Source: G965267605 sp965267605 (lineage in GTDB: Bacteria; Bacteroidota; Bacteroidia; Flavobacteriales_E; Vicingaceae). Taken from it: a DNA stretch of 64,000 nucleotides. The translations under genes were made by a program, and so were the position numbers. The DNA is taken from the NCBI GenBank assembly GCA_965267605.1, contig OZ254088.1, forward strand, positions 3,162,001 to 3,226,000, given 5' to 3'. Shown here in pieces: positions 42,443 through 50,940 of this stretch (within the stretch, counting starts at the first letter, position 1; every line of letters starts with the position of its first letter). The notes under the pieces are model-generated. The model worked only from the letters and a program-made list of their open reading frames with translations. It was not told the origin of the DNA and searched no databases.

Positions 42443-43618
42443 TTCTTCTTTCAACCCTTCCACCCAGAGTCTTAGAACAATTTCATCATTTGGCATTCTC
42501 ACGACCTGCGCAGCTGAAATGAACAGTTGTTCGTAATAGTAACTGTGGATTCCATACACGCCCTCTGTGGTTGCTCTGTTCTCAGAAAGGTCAATAAACG
42601 AAGCAGTAGCCCCTCCAGCGGTGGTATCTTCCTTCTGGTAAATGGTCTTGTATAAATCTTTCAATTGACTAACGATTCCCCACTTTGTATATCCCTCATC
42701 TTTATCCGGCAGAATCTCAAACTTCGATGGGTGAGCGACCGGATAGTCAATGAATACAGACACCTTTTCTCCTTTAGGTATTACAATAGAATCCACACCT
42801 GGAACAAAACCGTAGGGAGGATCCGATATCTGGGTGAGATAACGCGTGCCATTCACCACTTCTTGAAACATGATCCACCCTTCAAATGCATACCCGTGCT
42901 TCACAAGAAAGGCTTCCCCACGGGTTCTTTCATCATAGTACCGGGAGTTGTCAATGTAACGACTTACGTAGCGCAGATCGTTCATGCCATGCTCAATCAT
43001 AAATTCAGCATAGCCCAACATAGCGCGCGAAGAATCAGGGGCATAACCGAAGACTTCATCCAAATGATTGAAACGATCGCCATGCGGCATTCGAAGCTGA
43101 TACCTGGACTCTCCTGCTACCAAATCTGTAATGTTGATTTCCTCCGGCACAGGTTGAAAAGGATAATCAATGTTACCTACTTCAAAATAATCCTGCCCAA
43201 AAAACACCTGAGTGTTATAGATGTGGCTGGCCCATGGATCATCTTCGCTACCACCTTCTTCCACAGCAAAAAAGTGCTCATCCATAATGATGGGAGCCCT
43301 TCCCTGGATATTTAAAACACCAATTGTGTTGTCATCAAAGGGGTTCCCCTTTCCACGGCTAACAGCAAAGCTTAGTTTCCGCTTGAATGATTCGCCCAGC
43401 TGCAGTTCAACTTTGTACGTACCGGAAGTTAGTGTTATGTGCGAGAGGGTATCATCAGGTACAACTATCGGGTCACGACCTTGTATGGAAATGGTGGCTT
43501 CCTGACCCGTCATGTTCACGATATAGATATCTGTGTCTCTATCAAACCCTCCGCTACAACCCATCAGGAATAACAGCACTACGCTAAGGGCTATGTTGTT
43601 CAACTGCCTCCTAGTCAT
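42425..43618 (-). CDS. Lipoprotein of unknown function
   Basis: 397 residues from ATG at 43618, where the lipoprotein signal begins (basic start, core ending LFLMGC). The mature protein is acidic with aromatic residues and no internal repeats; stretches such as GSEDDPWASHIYNTQVFFGQ and YEGWIMFQEVVNGTRYL show mixed alpha/beta character. A downstream part holds YFEVGNIDYPFQP and SIVIPKGEKVSVFIDYPVAH. No family recognised. Its start overlaps the stop of the small Cys-containing frame upstream by 8 bases, implying coupling if that frame is real. Its stop lies in a hairpin shared with a candidate small RNA. Confidence 0.7.
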   Translation of the reverse strand: MTRRQLNNIALSVVLLFLMGCSGGFDRDTDIYIVNMTGQEATISIQGRDPIVVPDDTLSHITLTSGTYKVELQLGESFKRKLSFAVSRGKGNPFDDNTIGVLNIQGRAPIIMDEHFFAVEEGGSEDDPWASHIYNTQVFFGQDYFEVGNIDYPFQPVPEEINITDLVAGESRYQLRMPHGDRFNHLDEVFGYAPDSSRAMLGYAEFMIEHGMNDLRYVSRYIDNSRYYDERTRGEAFLVKHGYAFEGWIMFQEVVNGTRYLTQISDPPYGFVPGVDSIVIPKGEKVSVFIDYPVAHPSKFEILPDKDEGYTKWGIVSQLKDLYKTIYQKEDTTAGGATASFIDLSENRATTEGVYGIHSYYYEQLFISAAQVVRMPNDEIVLRLWVEGLKEEKEKGT

Positions 43619-43835
43619 TGGGTTTGACTTTGTCTTGGTAGTGATCGCACTTACAGTAAGAGGGAACAATCACCCTCATGCCCTGAGATTCAACAGGTAG
43701 GTTTGTGCGGGAATCTATGAAGCCATTTTCCTCGGTTGAGGTAATGGTCAGGAGCTCGCATACACCCCGCCTCTTCGAGATTCTTCGATAGTTGATGCAT
43801 GAAATACATCGATGTACGGCATTCTTGCTCCCCAC
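43611..43835 (-). CDS. Possible small Cys-containing protein coupled to the lipoprotein gene
   Basis: 74 residues from a GTG. Cys pattern: CISC near the start, one Cys about 15 residues on (RRGVCELL) and CKC near the end (SYCKCDHYQ), which would suit a small metal-binding fold. It fills the gap ahead of the lipoprotein gene and ends 8 bases inside it. No ATG start and no ribosome binding site; it could be spurious. Confidence 0.4.
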   Translation of the reverse strand: MGSKNAVHRCISCINYRRISKRRGVCELLTITSTEENGFIDSRTNLPVESQGMRVIVPSYCKCDHYQDKVKPND

Positions 43836-43888
43836 ACCACTAATGTAGGCAATGCAGCAAATCTAGGGTTAGCATGTATGCGGGAGAA

Positions 43889-44281
43889 TTATTCTGCTCC
43901 TGCAGGCACCATGATGTAGGTGCTTGTAATAAGCTCCTTATCCTGCATGGAGAATTGAAGCTCTTCGTTGCTCACACTTTTGAATCTAAGCCAATTCAGC
44001 TTCATAGCAGAACCTGCCTTGTCCAATTTGAAAACGATCTTCTCACCTGAAACTGACCATGTTCCTTTGATATCCTTACCCGAGATCCTTCCTGTGAAGG
44101 TGTCGTCAGCATTTAAATGCAATACATCGCCTTTCTGTTCAGCAGTTGGTTTGTACTGGTCGCCAAACTCTTCTACTTTAGAGAGCTTCCATTTCGGATG
44201 GACGGATTCCTTTGAAAGCTGACCATAAGAAAAGCATGCTGTAATGGTAAGCAAAAGCGTAACGAGTGTAAGCTTCTTCAT
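43889..44281 (-). CDS. Secreted lipocalin-like protein
   Basis: 130 residues. A signal peptide (ending CFSYGQ) is followed by a small beta-barrel-type pattern common in Bacteroidota lipocalin-like (DUF4488/DUF5004-type) proteins: HPKWKLSKVEEFGD, then LHLNADDTFTGRISG, then KGTWSVSGEKIVFKLD. Such proteins are thought to bind small lipids or hydrophobic molecules, but no ligand can be named. It has its own start, divergent from the surface-repeat gene. Confidence 0.65.
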   Translation of the reverse strand: MKKLTLVTLLLTITACFSYGQLSKESVHPKWKLSKVEEFGDQYKPTAEQKGDVLHLNADDTFTGRISGKDIKGTWSVSGEKIVFKLDKAGSAMKLNWLRFKSVSNEELQFSMQDKELITSTYIMVPAGAE

Positions 44282-44428
44282 AATTGTACGGTATTGGAAT
44301 GTCTAATTTACGATTCCCGCTGCAAATTTCTTGCCGAAAAGTGTTCAGATACTAGATACGCTTGTATGAACGTTCAGACTGTTACATTCTTTGTGGAATT
44401 CAAGGAATTTGTTGTCCTATACATACCT

Positions 44429-45529
44429 ATGCGAGCTAGCCTTCTTGCCATATTATTTATACCAATATTCTGCTTTGGTCAAGGCAAGAATATTGGCTTG
44501 GGTGTCAAAAGCACGGGGCTTTGTCTTGGACCCAATAAATTTTCTTTCAATGGAATACGACTCAACGGTGTTGATACCAGGTCTACCAATCGTATCAATG
44601 GATTCACTTTCGGTGTATATCAGCAGACCAGTAGAGTTAACGGCATTATGCTTGGAGGGATCAATGTGCTAAAAAAGAACAACGGCATTGTGCTTGGCGT
44701 CATTAATGTGAACGGAAATGGAATCAAGGAGGTAGAGCGCGGCAAGTCTGACACGAACTACGGGCTTAGTCTGGGGTTATCTAACTGGTATGAGAACCAT
44801 AATGGATTGCTGGTTGGTGGTTGGAACTACGTGGATGAAGATGCCAAGGCATTGATGCTGGGCGTTATGAATACTTCAGAGGAGTTCTGGGGCATTCAAC
44901 TTGGTTTCTGGAATCATCATTGGAGGAATGGGCGTGGATTGTGTCTTGGCGCTATCAACAGCGGTGTGAGAATGAAAGGTGCACAATTGGGATTCTGGAA
45001 TCATGCTGAGCGAAATGGACAGGGGCTTATGATTGGTGCCATTAATACCGGCCGCAAGTTTCAGGGGTATAAGATTGGTTTCTGGAATCACTCTACCCGA
45101 GAGAGCATAGGACTCAATATTGGTTTCATTAATACATCGAAAAAATATAGGGGTATTCAGTTAGGTTTCTATAATCAGGTGAAGTCAACGGGTAAGGCCT
45201 TCCAATTGGGTGTGATCAATCACAACAACAAAGCCAAAGGAATGCAGATTGGTGTGGTAAATATCCGGCCTAACAACAGAAGATGGCTAAAAGTCCTGCC
45301 AATTGTAGGGTTTAATGCTCCGCCAACTGAGAAGTCAAAGGCCCGGATGAAGAAGAGAGCAGAAAGAAAAAAGCAACGATATCTCCAAAAGGAGGCGAAG
45401 CGTCTGGAGAGGATTAAGAGCAATCCAAAGAAGCAAAATAACCCTACAGAAAAGAAAACAGAACCTGTGCCGTGGGAGAACGTAAGAAAGAAACAGAAGG
45501 AGGCAGTGAAGTGGATTAACATCAAGTAG
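44429..45529 (+). CDS. Surface-repeat protein (LA_2272-like) with basic C-terminal tail
   Basis: 366 residues from ATG at 44429, where the signal peptide begins (ending FCFGQ); the frame is open upstream but lacks a signal there. From about residue 50 to 285 there are repeats of about 22 residues centred on GxxLGxxN or GFWNH, e.g. GIQLGFWNHHWRNGRGL and GAQLGFWNHAERNGQGL, a pattern known from leptospiral LA_2272-type surface repeats and predicted to form a beta-solenoid. The last 75 residues are strongly basic (MKKRAERKKQRYLQKEAKR), unusual after such a region and perhaps anchoring the protein to acidic cell-surface material. The next gene is also very basic. Confidence 0.75.
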   Translation: MRASLLAILFIPIFCFGQGKNIGLGVKSTGLCLGPNKFSFNGIRLNGVDTRSTNRINGFTFGVYQQTSRVNGIMLGGINVLKKNNGIVLGVINVNGNGIKEVERGKSDTNYGLSLGLSNWYENHNGLLVGGWNYVDEDAKALMLGVMNTSEEFWGIQLGFWNHHWRNGRGLCLGAINSGVRMKGAQLGFWNHAERNGQGLMIGAINTGRKFQGYKIGFWNHSTRESIGLNIGFINTSKKYRGIQLGFYNQVKSTGKAFQLGVINHNNKAKGMQIGVVNIRPNNRRWLKVLPIVGFNAPPTEKSKARMKKRAERKKQRYLQKEAKRLERIKSNPKKQNNPTEKKTEPVPWENVRKKQKEAVKWINIK

Positions 45530-45560
45530 TATGGAATATCCTATCTTCCGTGTTTAACTC

Positions 45561-46490
45561 GTGGTGCGTTACTCAATCATCATACTAGGTATTGCCATTT
45601 TGCTTGCTGGCTGTAAGAAAAGCAAGTTTGTGAACACTGCTGCCAAGGCAAAGCAATCCAAGGTGCGCATGTCCCGTACGAAAAAACAGCCGGTAAAGAA
45701 AAGGGGGCTAATTGCCGAGGAAAGAAAAGCGAAGACTTTTGGCAAGTCGGAGATGAAAGCAAACCGAAAGCAAGACATTAATAGGGCGGTGAAGAGGAAT
45801 GCGGATCCACGGGTAAAGGAGTCTGCAAAGAGATTAGACAAGCATCTGGAGGTGCTGGGATTAAAGGATTCTTGTCAGATCATCTATACTGCAAACCTTC
45901 ATACCCTAGATTTACCGTGGTATACTTTGCTTCATGACACGATGTCTAAACCTGACCATCTGGTAAGAAGGATCATGGAGTACAACCCCAAAAGGGATTC
46001 CTTAAGAGAGTATAAGCGTTTTGACCACCCGATCAAGTACACTGCAGAAAGTACGTCCAAAGGGCAGTTGCAATCAGCATATAAAGTTCATGGCACGGTT
46101 TATTGGGTGAATGGTACCACCACAAAGAGCATTGTTGTAGACACTAGACCTTCCAGGCTTGCAGCTGCAGAGGTTAAGTTTATCAATATGGATACCAGAG
46201 AAACGTTTAACACCCAAAGCGATGAACGTGGTGATTTTAAAATAGACCTGGCTCCGGGTAGGTATATTATGAAGGGGATTAAACCCTGGAGGTCTTACGA
46301 CACCTATGTAGTGGCAGATGGAAAGCTTATACAGAAACTGGATAAGCGTTCAGAGCCATTTCAGTTTAGGATCATCAATGATGGCTTCCAAATGAACATT
46401 AGCATTGTGGATAGCGAAGATCATCAGGAACCTATTAAGCCGCCCAAGCCGGTAAAATCTTCTCGCGTTAAAGTAAGAGCGAAGTACTAG
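45561..46490 (+). CDS. Highly basic lipoprotein with a regulatory-like beta domain
   Basis: 309 residues, GTG start. The lipobox is LLAGC (Cys about residue 18). Residues 20-95 are strikingly Lys- and Arg-rich (KQSKVRMSRTKKQPVKKRG), then a mixed domain, then at about 200-250 a Cna-B/carboxypeptidase-regulatory-like strand pattern (ETFNTQSDERGDFKIDLAPG) typical of extracellular beta domains. It starts 31 bases after the surface-repeat gene and may share its transcript; both have lengthy basic stretches. A lipid-anchored, polyanion-binding role is a guess. Confidence 0.7.
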   Translation: MVRYSIIILGIAILLAGCKKSKFVNTAAKAKQSKVRMSRTKKQPVKKRGLIAEERKAKTFGKSEMKANRKQDINRAVKRNADPRVKESAKRLDKHLEVLGLKDSCQIIYTANLHTLDLPWYTLLHDTMSKPDHLVRRIMEYNPKRDSLREYKRFDHPIKYTAESTSKGQLQSAYKVHGTVYWVNGTTTKSIVVDTRPSRLAAAEVKFINMDTRETFNTQSDERGDFKIDLAPGRYIMKGIKPWRSYDTYVVADGKLIQKLDKRSEPFQFRIINDGFQMNISIVDSEDHQEPIKPPKPVKSSRVKVRAKY

Positions 46491-46493
46491 AAC

Positions 46494-46862
46494 CTAGAAA
46501 GGAAGATCATCCTCGTCTTCTGCCAAAGGAGGAGGAGTATCTTGATTAGGGATAGCTGATTCTGATGCTTGAGCAGGAGCTTCGGATTGCGGTTGAGCAC
46601 CGCCCTCTAATTTCCAGGCGGATAAATTCACAAAGTAGCGACCTTGGTATTCTCGCCCGCGGATATCGAAGTGAACCTCAATAGGATCTCCAATATTGTA
46701 TCCATCAATTAGAGATGTTTTCTCCTTTACAAGTTCGAATTGAATATCCTGAGGATACTGACTTTCAGTTCGTACCACGAACTCTCTTTTTGTGAAGCCA
46801 CTGTCGAAAGTCTGCACGTCTTTGACGACCAATAGCTTGCCTTGTAATGTATAACTGCTCAT
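46494..46862 (-). CDS. DUF3127 OB-fold protein with SSB-like C-terminal tail
   Basis: 122 residues, the usual size of DUF3127 proteins, which have an OB fold related to single-stranded DNA-binding protein. The fold region covers about 3-88, with GYNIGDPIEVHFDIRGREYQ and RYFVNLSAWKLEG near its end. A Gln/Pro/Ala-rich linker follows and the last residues are EDEDDLPF, closely matching the acidic DDDIPF tip that SSB uses to recruit repair and replication proteins. A role in single-stranded nucleic acid handling is thus likely, although the partner is unknown. It abuts the convergent lipoprotein gene. Confidence 0.85.
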   Translation of the reverse strand: MSSYTLQGKLLVVKDVQTFDSGFTKREFVVRTESQYPQDIQFELVKEKTSLIDGYNIGDPIEVHFDIRGREYQGRYFVNLSAWKLEGGAQPQSEAPAQASESAIPNQDTPPPLAEDEDDLPF

Positions 46863-46911
46863 GCCGCTGAAGGTATAAAATTCGAAGGGTTCGGCAATTC
46901 AGTTTCAGGTA

Positions 46912-47316
46912 TTATAACTCAACAATAAAACCATCGAAGTGCACAGTCTCCGCGTTTGCCAGATTGCCATCTATTTTACAACGAATACGCCTGAAGTTTT
47001 TGTGCGTTTCAAGAGGTTCAAAGGCGAATGTTGTAACGTCATCTCTGAAGTTGTATGCAATTTGAGGACTTCCTAGAAGTTCTGTCAACACAGCCACCGT
47101 GAACCCCACTTTTAAACCATCAAAAGTGATCATCGAAACTTTATCTCCAAGCACCAGTTCGGATATCTGTTTCACTTCAGGAACCTTTGAATCATACAGG
47201 CGCACTTCACCGTTTACAACCTCCTTGGTTTCCATAAGATGTCCGTAATCTGTTGTGTAGAAAGTATCGTTGGAAATCTCCTGGCAAACCTTATTTAAGA
47301 AAGCGGAATCGTGCAT
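46912..47316 (-). CDS. Protein of unknown function
   Basis: 134 residues, no signal peptide or membrane segment, slightly acidic, with a beta-rich second half (LVLGDKVSMITFDGLKVGF) and a last strand ETVHFDGFIVEL. No Cys apart from VCQE near the start and one in RRIRCKIDG. It lies 49 bases upstream of the DUF3127 gene and 25 bases downstream of a lipoprotein gene in the same direction, so the three may be one transcript. No family recognised. Confidence 0.65.
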   Translation of the reverse strand: MHDSAFLNKVCQEISNDTFYTTDYGHLMETKEVVNGEVRLYDSKVPEVKQISELVLGDKVSMITFDGLKVGFTVAVLTELLGSPQIAYNFRDDVTTFAFEPLETHKNFRRIRCKIDGNLANAETVHFDGFIVEL

Positions 47317-47341
47317 ACCTAAATTTAATGAATCGCAGTCA

Positions 47342-48130
47342 TTAGTTCACAAGAACACGGCCATTACCCAGCGCTAATTTGTAGTTGGTTTCCGTTTTTT
47401 GTGTTGCACGCGGGTCATCCATGTTGTCAGTGGATTCTTCATAATAGTGTAGCTCGATATTGGTATCTCCATTGATAAGAGAAGTGATCTGCCTGGTCAT
47501 GCCTGCAGGAGGGTCTCCTGCGCCCATATATTCACCCAGTAGAAAGCAGTCTTGTGATTCGCCATCCAATAGAAACGTTCCCAATACAATAGTTCCAGCA
47601 TAGTATGGACACGCTTCGTATGAACTATACGAAAGCGCCCAAATGAACACTTCAAGACTATCGTTAAGAATTACCCTGTTCAGTGCATGAGCACTACAAT
47701 CCTGTGTTTGCCCAATGTCCAAAGCTCTTCGATACGCTTCAATGCTTCCGCTTCTTTTAAGCGAGTCTATGAGGTAGTAATCCTTCAGAATCCAGGAAAT
47801 GCTGCTGTTCAGTTCGTGCTTTGATAGGTTGTGAATGAGCGCTTGCACAAATTCCTGAGGAAGGGAGTCTTTGTCTGTTGCGGACTGAATGTATGCGGAA
47901 TCTACTGGGTATGGCATAAAACTTACACCATCGCCAAAAAGCCCGATCATCATTTTGAAAGTCTCATCATGTTCCCAGGTCGGCTCATTGTCATCCACTT
48001 GCACAGTGGGATCATTCCCGCTACCGGTTGGTATGGTGTCAGCATTTTGGCCTGCCAATTCTTCTTTTGGGGCACTGCTACAGGCCACAAACAACCACAT
48101 TGCTAAAATGGGCAGGAGAGATTTCTTCAT
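47342..48130 (-). CDS. Lipoprotein of unknown function
   Basis: 262 residues. The signal peptide ends in FVAC with Cys at residue 17, then a Ser/Thr/Asp-rich linker. The rest is acidic and includes Cys in TQDCSAHAL, EACPYYAG and SQDCFLLG, likely oxidised outside the cytosol. No family recognised. It is the first of a minus-strand run with the two following genes, and lies divergent from a helical-repeat gene 154 bases away. Confidence 0.7.
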   Translation of the reverse strand: MKKSLLPILAMWLFVACSSAPKEELAGQNADTIPTGSGNDPTVQVDDNEPTWEHDETFKMMIGLFGDGVSFMPYPVDSAYIQSATDKDSLPQEFVQALIHNLSKHELNSSISWILKDYYLIDSLKRSGSIEAYRRALDIGQTQDCSAHALNRVILNDSLEVFIWALSYSSYEACPYYAGTIVLGTFLLDGESQDCFLLGEYMGAGDPPAGMTRQITSLINGDTNIELHYYEESTDNMDDPRATQKTETNYKLALGNGRVLVN

Positions 48131-48284
48131 GAGCGTAAGGTATTAAACCACAGCGGAATGAGATAACACCCGAGGGATTAATCAGAACTTATTTTCGGAT
48201 AATACGTATATACAATATCCAAGGTATCCATTATTTTCGTATCTGATTTATTTATAGGTTGTTATACCGCTAACATTATATGTT

Positions 48285-49421
48285 ATGGGCTACAATCCGT
48301 TGTCACATCTGATTTGGACGCTTGACGCAGGCGAGAAGAAAATGGTTCGTAAGGTGCTACGCGCCAATAAGCAGACGGATCACTCCAATTTTCTTCAGCT
48401 GTTTGATCTTATAGATCAGAACAGAAATTCCCAGCGCGAGGCTCTGGATGCGAAAATGAAGGCGCTTACCATTAAGAATCTTCCAGCAACTAAGCACCAG
48501 TTGTATCATATGATTCTTGATATAGTGAGTGCGCAAATCGATTCATTTGACAATAGCTATTATCAAAGAGCTTCCAAGATTGAGTATTTGCTGCACAAGG
48601 CGATGTATGGTGATGCTTTAAAACAAATCCGCGCATTAAAGGCTGATGTGGTGAAGAATGAAAGGTTTGCGTTCCTGCGAGACCTATTGTTCAAGGAATT
48701 AACGGCATTGCGGGCAATGGGAAACATTGAAGAATGTAAAGCATTAGCGAAATCGTGGCGTAAGGGAAAGCAGGCCAATGAATTGAGAAAGCAGGGCTTC
48801 GAAGAATCATTTAACGAATATTATAGATTGTATCTCAGGTACTGTGGGCGTGGATCAGCATTTACCCCGGATGAGCAAGAGAAGTACCGTGCGTTCATCA
48901 ATGAGAGCTTCATTAATAAAGACAAATACATGTTGGATGTAGATCCAACACCACATTCTACGGTATACTATCATAAACTAGCATTGCTGGTGAGTAACCT
49001 GGCGCTGAACAAATTCACGGAGTGCTATCGCTACTCTGCGAGATTGCTGGAGATACTTGAGAGTTTTCCGAAAGAGCGCGATTCAGACATTCACCAACAT
49101 GCCATGCTATTATACAATCACGGGCTGGCCTGCTATTTCTCTAATAGATCGGATGAATTCTCTGAAGTTAGTACCAGGCTTCAGGAGAAAAAATGGAACA
49201 GCATTCCAGGTGAGGAAGGTTTCTATGAATTGTTCTATAACCGTATGCTGCGGTTCTTGAATGAAGTTCCTGATTTGGATGTTACCACTTTTCGGAACCT
49301 GGAGTCCAAGGCGATCTCTCTTTATGAGAAGATTCTCAAAAAGCCGAACCCTATAACGCGAAGACGAACTTTACGCGATATTGAGGATTTATTGTCAAAT
49401 TCAGCTCAGTTGAGTGCATAA
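48285..49421 (+). CDS. Cytosolic helical-repeat protein of a Bacteroidota-specific family
   Basis: 378 residues with no signal peptide. The start (LSHLIWTLDAGEKKMVRKVL) and the segment KNLPATKHQLYHMILDIV match a widespread Bacteroidota family of unknown function known to me by its N-terminal LxxLIxSLxxxEKRYFK pattern. The protein is almost all alpha-helix with TPR-like helical hairpins. The partial gene at the right edge of the window appears to be a relative, judging by its repeats and its end. A scaffold role is plausible but unsupported. Confidence 0.75.
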   Translation: MGYNPLSHLIWTLDAGEKKMVRKVLRANKQTDHSNFLQLFDLIDQNRNSQREALDAKMKALTIKNLPATKHQLYHMILDIVSAQIDSFDNSYYQRASKIEYLLHKAMYGDALKQIRALKADVVKNERFAFLRDLLFKELTALRAMGNIEECKALAKSWRKGKQANELRKQGFEESFNEYYRLYLRYCGRGSAFTPDEQEKYRAFINESFINKDKYMLDVDPTPHSTVYYHKLALLVSNLALNKFTECYRYSARLLEILESFPKERDSDIHQHAMLLYNHGLACYFSNRSDEFSEVSTRLQEKKWNSIPGEEGFYELFYNRMLRFLNEVPDLDVTTFRNLESKAISLYEKILKKPNPITRRRTLRDIEDLLSNSAQLSA

Positions 49422-49600
49422 TTCTACACTTAACACCCTTTTTACTGTATTTTCTTTTGAATCTGATTTTCGAATTTGTGTAGCGTGTTTTGCATATTTA
49501 TCACTTAAGTCGATAGAAAAGCACAAAAGACGCAATATTTGAACATTAATTGATTTTTTTCGGTACTTATATACCAACCTACCCCACCTCGGTAGCGTAA

Positions 49601-49618
49601 GGAAACCAAAATCGCCAA
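49601..49618 (+). repeat. Left inverted repeat of the IS1595-type element
   Basis: GGAAACCAAAATCGCCAA; the reversed right copy at 51104-51121 agrees at 15 of 18 positions, including a run of ten. It directly precedes the transposase ATG, which leaves no space for a ribosome site unless translation starts at the ATG at 49637. Confidence 0.5.
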
Positions 49619-50513
49619 ATGAATATACTCCAACTGATGCGCCAGTTTGATACTGACGAGAAATGCCGCTTGCACCTCGAGAAGAAGAGGTGGCCCACCG
49701 GAATAGCGTGTCCCAAATGCGGGGATATGCACATATACCGGTACAAAGATGGCAAGCATTACAAGTGTGGAGGATGCGATTCGAAGTTCACAGTTACGAC
49801 CGGTACCATATTCCATTCTACGAAACTCCCACTTCAGAAATGGATAATCGCGTTGTATCTGTTCAATACTAACAAGTCGGGCCTACCGTCAACCACGTTG
49901 GCGGACTATCTTTGGCGTTACCCAGAAGACAGCCTGGTTCATGCTACACAGGATCAGGAAGGGATACGGGGCTCATGGTATCCCCAACGCATGGGGTACT
50001 GTTGAAATGGATGAGTGCTACGTAGGTGGCAAGAACAAGAACCGGCACAAGGATAAGAAGGTCAAGTACGGCAAAGGGCGATTCTTCCAGGATAAGACCA
50101 CGGTACTCGGGATGTACCTCCGTGAGAAGCGGAAGGTAATGGCTGTAGTCATACAGTCATCCCATACCAAGTGGATCCAGAAGGCGATAAATGAGAATGT
50201 ATTCTCCGGATCTACGCTGATCACAGATGAGGCGGCCGCGTACAAGCGACTGGCGGCACACTATCACCACATCACGATCGATCACTCAAAAGGCCAGTAT
50301 GCAGATGGGGATATCACGACCAACCGGGTTGAACATTTCTGGTCACACCTGAAGCGAGGGATCATAAACGTATACCGCAGACCTACGCAGAAGCACATGC
50401 AACTGTACGTGAATGAGTACGTGTACCGGTACAATCACAGGGATGAGTGTCCGTTTGAGGCGTTCAGACACTTCGAGGGACACATGAGCTACCGGCAACT
50501 GATTGCTGCGTAG
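49619..50513 (+). pseudogene. IS1595-family transposase, frameshifted
   Basis: The first part (49619 to about 49915) has a zinc ribbon (CPKCGDMH...KCGGC) and the family sequence up to STTLADYL. Around 49910-49916 the frame slips: removing one T from the run at 49911-49913 gives the expected GVTQKTAWFMLHRIR, and from about 49914 on the other frame encodes the rest (about 200 residues) with the DDE-type domain: EMDECYVGG, LITDEAAAY and NRVEHFWSHLKRG. Uninterrupted, the protein would have about 298 residues, normal for the family. The sequence CTT-TGG at the shift could allow +1 slippage (as in prfB), but no strong site or stop stimulates it, so a decayed gene or a sequencing error is more likely. 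Confidence 0.8.
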
Positions 50514-50939
50514 CTACTTCACGTTCCACCAATGAACGATTCCGTCTTCGTAGAACACTACAATCGATTCATAGGTCCCTTTGACCTGTTTATCGTTCTC
50601 GTAGACCACGCAGATCCATGCGATATCTGAGTAATCCTTACCGACCTGCGGGTACAGGTACATTATGTTCTTGTCTTCGTGGCCCACGTGCTTGTCTGTA
50701 ATGGGCCAAAGGGTGGTACCGTCTTCCGGTGTCGTGAACCAGACTTTCCGATCATCATACTTGATACTGAGGCTGTCCCGGGAAGCTGAGTATACATGGG
50801 TATTCTCCGGTTTCCAGTAGTCCGGACTGTACTTTTCTTGCTTGGATGTAGATTCCTTAGCCCTGGGGTTGGGCTGTGCTGTCGCGATGTTGGCAAAACA
50901 TATTGCCGAAATCATCGTTAAAATAAGAAGAGGTCTCAT
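50514..50939 (-). CDS. Secreted protein of unknown function, probable IS passenger gene
   Basis: 141 residues from ATG at 50939 (a TTG lies two codons upstream). A signal peptide ends NIATAQ. The mature protein is hydrophilic with many Lys, Asp, Tyr and Trp and no Cys, ending IVHWWNVK. It lies inside the IS element, in tail-to-tail contact with the transposase. Its role is unknown. It could also be a host gene next to the IS if the right end is placed differently. Confidence 0.6.
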   Translation of the reverse strand: MRPLLILTMISAICFANIATAQPNPRAKESTSKQEKYSPDYWKPENTHVYSASRDSLSIKYDDRKVWFTTPEDGTTLWPITDKHVGHEDKNIMYLYPQVGKDYSDIAWICVVYENDKQVKGTYESIVVFYEDGIVHWWNVK

Positions 50940-50940
50940 A

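Noticed and set aside
42276..42536. Plus-strand frame of 86 codons after the array
   Set aside because: It would start in one terminator, run through a second one and end inside a convergent gene. A small RNA fits the signals better.
42665..43315. 216-codon antisense frame within the lipoprotein gene at 42425-43618
   Set aside because: No signal, domain or ribosome site; composition of an antisense shadow. The minus-strand frame has a proper lipoprotein signal.
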